A stretch of 64,000 nt of DNA from CAZOWM01 sp964583615 (GTDB taxonomy: Bacteria; Spirochaetota; B62-G9; DRHN01), in NCBI GenBank assembly GCA_964583615.1, contig CAZOWM010000017.1, positions 1 to 64,000 of the forward strand, in the 5' to 3' direction. The notes beneath the pieces are model-generated. The model saw only the letters and a program-made list of their open reading frames with translations. It did no database searches and was not told where the DNA came from. Position numbers and translations under genes: made by a program. Positions 55,672-63,591 of the stretch are shown here, piece by piece. Each line of letters opens with the position of its first letter. The stretch's first letter is position 1.

Positions 55672-56505
55672 ATGGGCCATATGAGAATAATACCAAATCC
55701 TAATGAGCCGGATGAACCTGAACTTCCAGAATTGGGAGAGAATGAGATATTTAAATATTTAGTGCCGGTCACCAAACAAATTAATGATTGTGAAAAGTTT
55801 TCGATCTCACTGCAGGATGAGATCGAGTGTCTGAAAGAAAAACTTAAGGCGTGTAAAGAATCAAAATTTTACTTCTTTCGCGCATTCGAAAAGCTGTGTG
55901 AGGGAAAGATATCACGAGATTGGTATGATCCAAATAACGTTGAGTGTATCACGGCAAGAAAAATTCAACAAGCAATGGAATATGTTAATCTCGACATTAA
56001 AGATATAGAGAAAGTAATAGAAGAAAAGGTTAAACAATATAAAACTGAGGAGCAGAAATCTTCAGATAAGAAAATGGACACAGTGAATAGCAGTACAATA
56101 TATAAGCAGGACATGTTGAGTGTCAAAGAACAAGAGTTTCATGATCTTTTATTAAAATTATATGAAAGAGCATATATTGACAAATTAAGTGTTAATCGCT
56201 GTAAGGATATTCTCAATGATAATTTTTCGGGCAATCTACTTGATTGTAGTAATGACATAAAGAATAAAATTAATTGGAGAAAGACCTGGTGTGCTCTTAA
56301 ATATACATGTGAATTAATGGGAAAATACAATATAATCGTAACTGAGAAAACAGATAAAGCCTTTATAGCAGCACATTTTCTTTTTCATGATGATTTGAAG
56401 AGTGCAGAACAGGTAAAAAATGGTTATGAACATTGTAAGCTCAAAGAACAAGACAAAAAGATTTTAGACGAAATATTTAATAGATTATTTGGAAAATACC
56501 TCTAA
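55672..56505 (+). CDS. unrecognised element protein
   Basis: A 277-residue, charged, AT-rich-encoded protein with predicted long helices (SISLQDEIECLKEKLKACKE; residues about 100-130 rich in Lys/Glu). No signal or membrane segment. It starts at ATG 55672 or 55681, 19 bases after the integrase. I do not recognise a family; the base composition is that of the element. Position after the integrase suggests cargo or a partner of the element. Confidence 0.6.
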   Translation: MGHMRIIPNPNEPDEPELPELGENEIFKYLVPVTKQINDCEKFSISLQDEIECLKEKLKACKESKFYFFRAFEKLCEGKISRDWYDPNNVECITARKIQQAMEYVNLDIKDIEKVIEEKVKQYKTEEQKSSDKKMDTVNSSTIYKQDMLSVKEQEFHDLLLKLYERAYIDKLSVNRCKDILNDNFSGNLLDCSNDIKNKINWRKTWCALKYTCELMGKYNIIVTEKTDKAFIAAHFLFHDDLKSAEQVKNGYEHCKLKEQDKKILDEIFNRLFGKYL

Positions 56506-56538
56506 TAACACCTCATAATCAAAAAACACTACACTTGC

Positions 56539-56553
56539 GTACACTTTGTGTAC
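56539..56553. promoter_or_regulatory. palindromic operator GTACAC-TTT-GTGTAC
   Basis: A 15-base perfect inverted repeat with a three-base centre, in the gap upstream of the AlpA-like gene. It probably binds a dimeric regulator of the element. Confidence 0.5.
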
Positions 56554-56622
56554 ACCACATTTAGCGTTTAATAAGTAAAAAATATTATCCTTCCTGTATA
56601 ACAATTAAAACAGGAGAAACAC

Positions 56623-56820
56623 ATGGATAGACTCATATCAATCAGGGAGGCCTCAAAGCTACTTAGTTTGTCAATTCCAACTCTGTACAAGATGTCATGC
56701 CAACGCAAGATACCAAAAGTAAAGGTAAACGGAAGATGCCTTTTTTCGGTGGAACGGCTCGAGGAGTGGATTAGGGCAAACACCATCGAACCCATTAACA
56801 ATGAGACTGGTAGAAATTGA
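56623..56820 (+). CDS. AlpA/excisionase-type HTH protein
   Basis: A 65-residue MerR-like winged HTH: SIREASKLLSLSIPTLYKMS, KIPKVKVNGRCLFSVERLEEW. Such proteins act as excisionases or as regulators in satellites and integrated elements. ATG 56623 follows CAGGAG. Palindrome upstream at 56539. Confidence 0.82.
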   Translation: MDRLISIREASKLLSLSIPTLYKMSCQRKIPKVKVNGRCLFSVERLEEWIRANTIEPINNETGRN

Positions 56821-56840
56821 TTGTCTGAAAGGGGTTCGAT

Positions 56841-57029
56841 ATGAAAAATCAAAAATATGATCTCACCGATAGAACAGAGCAGGCCAGTGATATTTTACAA
56901 AAAGTCATAGAGGATTTTGCTCTTCCTACTGATAAACGTTCTGTGATTTCGCTTTATTGCCACGGTCTGCTTTCGGAAAAAGCCGTTAAGTGGATCTTTG
57001 AGCGATTACCAAGTATGAAAGGAATGTGA
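56841..57029 (+). CDS. small element protein, unknown
   Basis: A 62-residue acidic protein (MKNQKYDLTDRTEQASDILQ...). No family recognised. It begins 20 bases after the AlpA-like gene, and AAAGGA near its end serves as the ribosome-binding site for the primase gene, so they form one transcript. Confidence 0.55.
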   Translation: MKNQKYDLTDRTEQASDILQKVIEDFALPTDKRSVISLYCHGLLSEKAVKWIFERLPSMKGM

Positions 57030-57031
57030 GG

Positions 57032-59071
57032 ATGGCGGAATCGAGCTCAGTGAACTGTGAAGAAATTGTCTCTGCCCTCGGGGGACAAAACACGGGTCTT
57101 GGACAATGGATTGCGCACTGCCCGGCTCATGACGATAAAAAATCATCCCTGAGTATCACAGAGAAAGACGGAAAAGTCCTCCTCCATTGTCATGCAGGAT
57201 GCTCACAGGAGGCGGTAATATCGGCATTAAAAGCACGGGGGCTCTGGAGGAGTAACGTTGAAGGGAAAAGCAGAATTGTTGCCACATATGATTATGTCGA
57301 CGAACAAGAAAATCTCTTATACCAGGTAGTACGTTTCACGCCAAAATCCTTTAAACAGAGACGACCTAATGGATCTGAAGGCTGGATTTGGAACCTTCAG
57401 GGCACACGCCGCGTGCTTTATCGATTACCCGAAGTAATCAAGGCGGTAAATGCAGGACGACCTATATTCATTCCAGAGGGTGAAAAAGACTGCGACCGAC
57501 TGCGAAATATCAAATTACCCACTACAACTGGTTGTGGTGGTGCGGGGAAATGGCGGGATGAATATGCGGAAACCCTTCGTGGTGCACGAGTGGTGATTTT
57601 TCCTGACAATGACGATCCGGGTAAAAAGTACGCCCGACAGATAGCAGAAAGCCTCCTACAAGTCGATGCGAAGATAAAAATTGTATATTTACCAGGTCTT
57701 TTGAGCAAAGGCGATATCTCTGACTGGCTGGATGACGGCCACAAGCGTGAAGAGCTACTTCAGCTTGTAAAAGATACTCACGAATGGAAACCTAGAGAAG
57801 GTGTAGTAGAGAGCAAGCCAACAAATAATAAAAAGGATTTCAGAACCAGAAGTTTAATACCTAACTTGGTGCACCATGTGAGAAAAGAAAATAAGGTGTC
57901 TTATTTAATAAGTAATGATGGAGATCTCAAGATCTTTGACCAATTTCAGGTAGATGGTGAAATGTGTCGTCCGAAACAGGACATCCCCTTTATTTGCTTA
58001 AAGGAAAACATTATTAAAAAAAAATCAGTTAAGACAATGGAATTATTAAAATGCACAGAGGAATACATCCGTAAATATGTCGAGCTTCCAAATGAACAAC
58101 TATATCTCGTAGTAGCGTTGTATGTAGGTCATACTTATTTTATAGAACCTCATTTCAATGTTACACCAATATTAAACGTGTTCGGTGTTAAAGAGACTGG
58201 GAAAACTAGGTGTGGTGAGATTCTGGCAGCTATTGTCTATCGTGGGGAAAGGTGCACGTCACCCACAGAGGCTACACTTTTTCGAGCTGCCCAAGCGTTT
58301 AAATCTACACTGATTATCGATGAAATCAAGCTTTGGGGACCAGATGGAAATAGGCAGGTTGCGGATCTGATCAAGAGTAGGTATAAACGCGGAATGAAAG
58401 TAAGCCGGATAAATCTTAACAAAAAGGAATAGGATCAGATTGAGTATTTTGATGTTTTTGCACCGCTTGTGATTTGCAGTACAGAGTTAGTGCCGGACAT
58501 TGTGCGAAGCCGCTGTATTACCATAACCATGCAGCAAAATGTAAACCCCAACGTAGAACTCGAGCCGAATCCTGAAGAAGCCTCCTGGATACGGGAACAA
58601 TGGACACTTCAAAAGTTTGCATGGATAAATAAAGAAATCCCGGGATTAACAAATCCCTCAAGGCGCAGACTTCGAGAAATCACTCAACCACTTCTGCGAG
58701 TTTGTAAGATCATGGATGAATCGCGTCTCGATGAGGTGACCGATTACATCCAATATCTCCAATTAATGAAGTCTGACGAGGAAGGGGACTCTACAGAAGC
58801 GGAAATAATCCGGATAATTTTTGATCTCGGAAAGACAATGCCCGGACAGAAATTGAATTTTCCATCAGCTGAAGTGACACAAAACCTCAATAGGGACAAA
58901 CCAGAAAAGGACAAATACAAACAGCGATACGTGACAGCATGTGTTAAGCGCATGGGATTTACTCCGACTAGGTGTCACGGTGGAAAATATGGATTTCGTT
59001 ATGATGAACAACTCGTCTCAAAGTTGATGCAAAAATACAGTATTGGGGGCTGTGAAGATGAAGAAGGGTGA
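57032..59071 (+). pseudogene. primase-helicase with in-frame amber stop (58430-58432)
   Basis: An element replication protein of about 679 codons from ATG 57032 (AAAGGA, spacing eight). The N-terminus is a zinc-binding region (CPAHDDKKSSLSI, LLHCHAGC). A TOPRIM-type domain follows (IFIPEGEKDCDRL, VVIFPDNDDPGKK), then an ATPase with Walker A GVKETGKTRC and Walker B LIIDEIK. The frame is broken at 58430-58432 by TAG after INLNKKE. The same frame then continues DQIEYFDVFAPLVIC to 59071 with normal family content, so it is one gene with a nonsense mutation. Alternatives are readthrough, or two functional halves with an internal start near 58469. Confidence 0.75.
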
Positions 59072-59286
59072 AGTTAAGGGTGAAGGGGTGAAGTCCCTGA
59101 AGGGTGGGCGTGTGTATGCGATAAAAAAGGGTGAAGTTCCTGAATGTACGTATGAAATTTTGTTTCTTATTTATAAATATACAAAAAATTACATTATTTT
59201 AAGTATTTCGGCTGAATTTTCAAAGGGTGAAGAAATAAAGGCACATACCCTCTGTAAAGGGTGAAATTTCACCCTTTACTTCACCC
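59066..59286 (+). repeat. iteron-like GGGTGAA cluster
   Basis: GGGTGAA occurs directly at 59066, 59078, 59086, 59129, 59225 and 59259, and inverted (TTCACCC) at 59268 and 59280. Clustering directly behind a primase-helicase is what a replication origin with iterons looks like. The heptamers are not evenly phased. The short reading frame across them is not treated as a gene. Confidence 0.6.
59254..59279. repeat. 26-base perfect palindrome within the repeat cluster
   Basis: Two 13-base arms, each GTAAAGGGTGAAA and its complement, meet without a loop. It contains two of the heptamers head to head. It is probably the origin core or a replication-protein dimer site. Confidence 0.7.
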
Positions 59287-59373
59287 TTTTCGGGGAAGTA
59301 TTAGGAATCTAAGTGAAAAAAGCAGTATGTATCTCGGAAAGAAGATTCTAAAAGAATATTTAAGGAGCTGTAC

Positions 59374-59520
59374 ATGGATATTTGTGACTTGAGTAATAAA
59401 CCCTGCAAGCGTGAAAAGTGTCGAATATGGGATCCGGAAATGGGTGATTGTATACACCTAGTGAAAAACATTTCGGGAGAACGAAACGGCACTATCCCAG
59501 GTGGATGGCACAGCTTGTAG
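59374..59520 (+). CDS. 48-residue cysteine-rich small protein
   Basis: A short gene with a strong AAGGAG site upstream. The product starts MDICDLSNKPCKREKCRIWD and has cysteines at positions 4, 11, 16 and 26, which would suit a small zinc finger. Its family is unknown. It lies in the element, downstream of the origin-like repeats. Confidence 0.45.
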   Translation: MDICDLSNKPCKREKCRIWDPEMGDCIHLVKNISGERNGTIPGGWHSL

Positions 59521-59762
59521 CGGATTTAAAGCAGAGCAAGCGTTTGAGTGGGTTTCGAACGATAACTGAGTTCGCATGAGCTTATTTACGAGTTACAGAG
59601 AGGTAAAGGGACGATGCGTTTCAAACTATATCGTATGATTTCGCATGCTTTGAAGATGCTTCGAAACGGCATGTGAAGAATAGATATCTGAGCCAGAAGC
59701 TTGTCAAGGGTAAAGAAGATAAAGATGTTCTTCGTGACGAAGTATCGAAAACGTATTTGTAA
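59505..59762 (+). pseudogene. decayed small gene with at least two frameshifts
   Basis: Starting at ATG 59505 the product reads MAQLVADLKQSKRLSGFRTI and stops. The adjacent frame then continues with HELIYELQRGKG, and a third frame follows with DDAFQTISYDFACFEDASKR and LSQKLVKGKEDKDVLRDEVS to TAA at 59762. The pieces join into one plausible helical protein of about 85 residues if two single-base changes are allowed. It overlaps the end of the 48-residue gene. Reconstruction is inference. Confidence 0.4.
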
Positions 59763-59796
59763 AACAAGTTAATTACAGGTAACAAAGGAGTATATT

Positions 59797-60042
59797 ATGC
59801 GAGATTGGTACCATATAGAACAAGAATATATTAGAGGTTATCCCATAACATTAAAACAGCTTGCAGTGCAATATGATATCCCAGATTCAACGATGAAAAA
59901 CCATGCGAGCAGAAAACACTGGAAAGAAAAACGCAAGGCACATATGGAACGGAGTTTGAGGATTATATCGAAAAATAACGAGAAAAAGGCCATGATTGAA
60001 GCTTTGCACAGAGTTATTGAGTATATCGAGAAATTACCCTAG
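59797..60042 (+). CDS. HTH protein resembling phage terminase small-subunit N-terminus
   Basis: 81 residues: YHIEQEYIRGYPITLKQLAV, YDIPDSTMKNHASRKHWKEK is the helix-turn-helix of many terminase small subunits (phBC6A51-like). The protein is too short to be a full terminase. AAAGGAG upstream of ATG 59797. In satellites a small terminase can redirect packaging, but no large subunit is seen. Confidence 0.6.
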   Translation: MRDWYHIEQEYIRGYPITLKQLAVQYDIPDSTMKNHASRKHWKEKRKAHMERSLRIISKNNEKKAMIEALHRVIEYIEKLP

Positions 60043-60757
60043 TTTGTTTTTCAAATGTATTTTTTTGGTCTTTAGGATAGTGACGTGGTTTTCGGATACA
60101 AAGCTCTATTGTACAACAATAAGAAAACAATGAAAATAATCCATTATCTCATACTTTAGTGATGTGTCTGTCTTTTACAAGAGGAATTATCATGGAAGAT
60201 TTTGCCGTAAAAAGGTAAGCAACTAGAAATATACCGTTAAAATCGGTAAATAATCGGCTTGGACCGACGCAAAGCGACGCATTAGCGAAAGTCAGTATAA
60301 TGTTCGATTCTATACAATTTCATTATTAGAAATGCCCTAATTACGATCTAAGATTTCGCAGATTGTATTAGATCAGAAAGTATAGCTTGAAAAATCTTAC
60401 CAGTTGTATTGTTTGTATTTTTATATAGAGATTGCGATCCGCGAATAACGAATAATCCAATCAATAACTCTTACGAAACTGTCCCATACCGCACCTTCAG
60501 CCGATCAGAGTACGTCTTTTGGTTTCCACAGATATAGCTTCGAATAATGAAACGACCTTTGATGATGTTATCGTGAACATATCCTGTACATTGCCTGTTG
60601 GGAATCAGTTCCGAATCTCATCTTTCTACCTTGGTGAAGGGACATAACAACTGAGAACAACCACTAGGTTATGTCCCGCTTACAAACTGGATTACCAAGA
60701 CGCTGAAGGTCCTTCACAATTGGTTCAAACAGTTATGTTGTTCGGCCACTTTTATCA
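60043..60757. other. non-coding region with coding remnants
   Basis: About 700 AT-rich bases without an intact gene. At 60191 a reading frame MEDFAVKR is cut by TAA but continues in frame for about 38 codons. On the minus strand, 60471-60617 is open for 48 codons (for example DNIIKGRFIIRSYICGNQKT) but has no start. Both look like remnants of element genes. There is also an inverted repeat at 60639-60677. Confidence 0.4.
60639..60677. repeat. inverted repeat, 10-base arms
   Basis: GGGACATAAC (60639-60648) and GTTATGTCCC (60668-60677) are separated by 19 bases, with no T-tract. It lies near the presumed right end of the element and may be part of an end or a remnant. Confidence 0.5.
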
Positions 60758-60786
60758 TTGACAAATCCAATCGACACCGGTATGTT
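60758..60786 (+). promoter_or_regulatory. near-consensus promoter of thiamin operon
   Basis: TTGACA (60758-60763), 17-base spacer, TATGTT (60781-60786). Transcription near 60793 would begin just before the TPP aptamer. Confidence 0.7.
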
Positions 60787-60816
60787 TATGTATAAGATCT
60801 TTTATAAAGGCGATCA

Positions 60817-60899
60817 TCAGGGGAGCTGGTTCGCACCGGCTGAGAGGAGGCAGTGCCTCGACCCTCGAACCTGATCTGGATAATGCCAGCGAAGGGAAC
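60817..60899 (+). promoter_or_regulatory. TPP riboswitch (THI element)
   Basis: Conserved core GGCTGAGAGG near 60838, ACCCT near 60861, CCTGATCTGGATAATGCCAG near 60870-60889 and GCGAAGGGA match the thiamin pyrophosphate aptamer. GGAGGCAGTGCCTC forms the variable P3 stem. A terminator lies downstream at 60919. An ATCAGG at 60913-60918 can pair with CCTGAT of the aptamer, offering an antiterminator. It should switch off the downstream transporter genes when TPP is plentiful. Confidence 0.95.
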
Positions 60900-60918
60900 A
60901 CTCACTAAGCAAATCAGG

Positions 60919-60948
60919 CCACCTGGCATTACAGTCAGGTGGTTTTTT
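60919..60948 (+). terminator. riboswitch-controlled intrinsic terminator
   Basis: CCACCTG/CAGGTGG stem, 10-base loop, and TTTTTT. It is between the aptamer and the first coding start at 61027, as expected for transcriptional control. Confidence 0.9.
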
Positions 60949-61026
60949 AAATTTCACGTTAAACGAGGCGCGTGCCTACCAAACCGATGGATCGAACCTG
61001 GTTGGGTGAAAGAGAAGGGAATGGTG

Positions 61027-62169
61027 ATGGAGATTCTAAAGCATCTAGTGGAGCAAGTAGGCTGCCGCTGGGCCGGCCGCAGCGCCACGGCGGAGGCAGC
61101 AGCATATCTGATCGAACGGTTTTCCGGGCTGGATATACAGGTAAGGCGGCAGGATTTTCCCTTTCTGGGATGGGAGGTGGATCGAGAGCCGGAACTGGAA
61201 ATTCTCGAGCCGGAGCGGCTAAGTGCTTCGGTCGCACTGATGGAATATTCCGGTTCCACCCCCGAAAACGGGGTACAGGGCTATCTGCAAGAGGCAGGCA
61301 CGGCTGGTATCGTTCCGGGCTTCCTCGAGTGGCCCCAATATGCATTGATCTCGGATAGTGGATCCGTTGTTGCCTATCTTATAGTTCATATCGGACTGTC
61401 CGGCTGGAAGGCGCCACCAATCCCATTGAGAAACCCGGAACCGTTGGTAAGTTTTCCAATGGCTATCCTTGCAGAGGCTGATCACCGTCGTATCAAGAGC
61501 TGGATCGACCATGGAAATAAGGTACGGGCAAGTTTCATCACGCAGGGTCATCCTGAGGCGCCACTCTGGGGTCACAATGTGGTGGCCACACTTCCCGGAG
61601 CCTCAGACCGTAGCCTGGTATTCTGTGCCCATCTTGACACGGCCTACAACACACCGGGGGCCAACAACAACGCAGGAGGCATACAGGCGCTCTACGATCT
61701 GGCCGCCAAACTCGTGCAAAAGAAAAAGCGGCTGCTCACCTACCATTTCCTCGTCTGTGATGCGTGCGAATGGGGGTTTCTAGGCTCTCGCTACTTTCTT
61801 AGGGAAGCAAAGCGAGAAGGATGGTTCGATTCGATTCTTGCAGGCATCAACATCGACACCGTAGCTTCCGGTGACCGGTTTTACTTCCTCTCCTGGCCGG
61901 AGACGATGCGCCGAAGAGCAGAAAGGGTAGTTGAGATGCTCAACCTCAGGCAGCGCTTCAAACATGTTGAGTACCTCGGAAGGCTGGCAGGATCGGATCA
62001 CTACGCATTCTTTGAGGCCGGTCTCCCTGCAGCGGAGATCCTTTTTTGGCCCTGCCCTGTATACAAGCTCCCCGATGATGATATACAGCATATCGATGAA
62101 GATCTCATTGGACTGAGTACTGAGATTGCCTTTGTACTGGCACAAACCTTTGAGGAGGAAAAATTATGA
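61027..62169 (+). CDS. M28-family hydrolase homologue with altered active-site residues
   Basis: A 380-residue alpha/beta hydrolase of the M28 zinc peptidase fold; no signal peptide. Comparing with the canonical M28 pattern: His202 (AHLDTA) is kept, the bridging Asp of GAxDNxxG is Asn214 (GANNNAGG), and the general-base Glu of the EE pair is Cys247 (CEWGFLGS) with the second Glu248 kept. Asp277 (NIDTVAS) and His325 (SDHYAFFEAGLPA) are kept. Start ATG 61027 with GAAGGGA six bases upstream; upstream frames lie in the riboswitch. It is first in a TPP-controlled operon, so a role in thiamin or pyrimidine precursor salvage is inferred. Confidence 0.8.
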   Translation: MEILKHLVEQVGCRWAGRSATAEAAAYLIERFSGLDIQVRRQDFPFLGWEVDREPELEILEPERLSASVALMEYSGSTPENGVQGYLQEAGTAGIVPGFLEWPQYALISDSGSVVAYLIVHIGLSGWKAPPIPLRNPEPLVSFPMAILAEADHRRIKSWIDHGNKVRASFITQGHPEAPLWGHNVVATLPGASDRSLVFCAHLDTAYNTPGANNNAGGIQALYDLAAKLVQKKKRLLTYHFLVCDACEWGFLGSRYFLREAKREGWFDSILAGINIDTVASGDRFYFLSWPETMRRRAERVVEMLNLRQRFKHVEYLGRLAGSDHYAFFEAGLPAAEILFWPCPVYKLPDDDIQHIDEDLIGLSTEIAFVLAQTFEEEKL

Positions 62170-62750
62170 AGAAAAATATCAATGAAAAGAGCTGGGCACG
62201 GTGGACCACAGTAGAACTGATCGTGACTGCAGTGATATCTGTGGCCTTTGGTCTGCTTTTCATGGCATACAGCCTCCTGTATGTTGCTCTGGTCCCCGTG
62301 TTCGGACAGTTAGGTATCATGATCTTTCTCGGTTTCTACTACATTATTGGGATTCTGGTCCCCTATATCGTGCGAAGACCCGGTGCTGCGATTCTATCTT
62401 CTTTCCTCGCCGCACTGACCGAGCTGGCGGTCGGCACACCCTTCGGGATTGCAGCACTCTGGGCCGGGCTTGTGCAGGGTGCTGGGGCAGAAGCCGTGTT
62501 TGCGGTAAGACGCTGGCGTAACTACCGCTGGTATACACTCATACTGGCAGCCATTGTGTCGGGCATCTTTGCCTTCGGATACGAGTATATACTATTCAGC
62601 TACGGGGCTCTGGAACAGGTAGTTCGCATTGGCTTGTTCCTTGTACGTATTCCAAGCGCTGCGGTTCTGGCCGGGCTTCTCGGAAAGGTCATTGGCGATG
62701 CTCTTGCACGCACCGGTGTGCTCAGAAGCCTGCGCATCAGTAAAAGGTAG
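62166..62750 (+). CDS. YkoE-like ECF transporter substrate-binding subunit
   Basis: A 194-residue membrane protein with five to six hydrophobic segments; WTTVELIVTAVISVAFGLLF at the N-terminus and TELAVGTPFGIAALWAGLVQ fit YkoE, the S component of the thiamin/hydroxymethylpyrimidine ECF transporter. It overlaps the M28-like gene by four bases. The control by a TPP riboswitch supports the substrate. Confidence 0.82.
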   Translation: MKKNINEKSWARWTTVELIVTAVISVAFGLLFMAYSLLYVALVPVFGQLGIMIFLGFYYIIGILVPYIVRRPGAAILSSFLAALTELAVGTPFGIAALWAGLVQGAGAEAVFAVRRWRNYRWYTLILAAIVSGIFAFGYEYILFSYGALEQVVRIGLFLVRIPSAAVLAGLLGKVIGDALARTGVLRSLRISKR

Positions 62751-62756
62751 TACTCC

Positions 62757-63581
62757 ATGATATTCCGAAGCTATACAGAGGGGAACTCATTTCTCCACCG
62801 TATGAATCCGGCGATAAAACTGCTCTCTCTATCCCTTTTCCTTATGGTACCAACACTATTTCTTGATCCCGTAACTCCGTCGGCCTTTCTCCTCCTTTCA
62901 CTGCTCCTCGCCTTGATATTTGGCAGGATCTCACCGTTCAAACTTCTTCGTCAGATGGCCCCGTTTTTCGTGGTGATGCTGGGAATCTGTGTTTTCTCCT
63001 CACTGTTCTACGGTGGTCCGAAAACTGAACTCCTGTTACACCTTGGACCTGTAAGGGTGTTTTGGGAAGGGGTCTCCTTCGGGCTGAGCATCGGAGTCCG
63101 ATTCCTCTGTGTCCTCTCCTATTCATCGATCTTTGTACGGAGCACGGACCCTACCCTGTTGGCTTCGAGTCTGATTCATCAGATCCACCTTCCGTACCGG
63201 ATCGGCTACACCGTCCTGTCTGCATACCGCTTCATCCCTATTCTGCAGCGGGAGCTGTCCAATATCAGGGATGCTCATAAGATCAGAGGTGGATACCGCG
63301 AAGGGATTTGGGCTCGACTGGGCAGAATAAGGCGCTATGGGATTCCATTGTTAAGCAACGGTATACGGAGAGCCGAGCGCATGTCATTATCTATGGATGC
63401 ACGTGGCTTTGGAACGGCACTAAAGCGAACATACTACCGGCCGACCTCTCTGCACACAAGTGATATTCTTTTTTTGATAGGATCTCTGTTTGCCATAGCA
63501 TGTACCCTCATCGGCTTGAGCCGATTCGGACTGCTTTGGGGATTTCTGGCTGGAGTAGCTGAAAGTCTTGTAGAACATTGA
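62757..63581 (+). CDS. ECF transporter T component (EcfT-like)
   Basis: A 274-residue membrane protein with about five helices. Two characteristic cytoplasmic arginine-glycine motifs are seen: RDAHKIRGG and SMDARGFG. They couple the ATPases to the substrate subunit. Starts six bases after the YkoE-like gene. Confidence 0.88.
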   Translation: MIFRSYTEGNSFLHRMNPAIKLLSLSLFLMVPTLFLDPVTPSAFLLLSLLLALIFGRISPFKLLRQMAPFFVVMLGICVFSSLFYGGPKTELLLHLGPVRVFWEGVSFGLSIGVRFLCVLSYSSIFVRSTDPTLLASSLIHQIHLPYRIGYTVLSAYRFIPILQRELSNIRDAHKIRGGYREGIWARLGRIRRYGIPLLSNGIRRAERMSLSMDARGFGTALKRTYYRPTSLHTSDILFLIGSLFAIACTLIGLSRFGLLWGFLAGVAESLVEH

Positions 63582-63591
63582 GTTGACGGTT

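Larger units (their letters stand above)
54381..60680 (+). mobile_element. integrated satellite-like element beside tRNA-Gln (limits approximate)
   Basis: AT-rich compared with its surroundings. It opens with a tyrosine recombinase next to a tRNA and includes an AlpA-like HTH, a primase-helicase, an origin-like repeat cluster and a phage-type HTH protein. No capsid, tail or conjugation genes are seen. The right end is uncertain: I did not find a copy of the tRNA 3' end before the thiamin operon promoter at 60758. Several internal genes are broken. Confidence 0.6.

Noticed and set aside
59043..59264. Reading frame across the GGGTGAA repeats
   Set aside because: Its lysine-glutamate-glycine repeats come from the DNA repeats themselves, it overlaps the end of the primase gene, and it lacks a convincing ribosome-binding site.
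54381..60757. Right attachment site (repeat of the tRNA-Gln 3' end)
   Set aside because: I scanned for copies of the T-arm and acceptor sequence and found none convincing, so the right boundary is left open.
60853..61026. Longer N-terminus for the M28-like protein starting inside the riboswitch
   Set aside because: This would translate the TPP aptamer and terminator; ATG 61027 has a proper ribosome-binding site.
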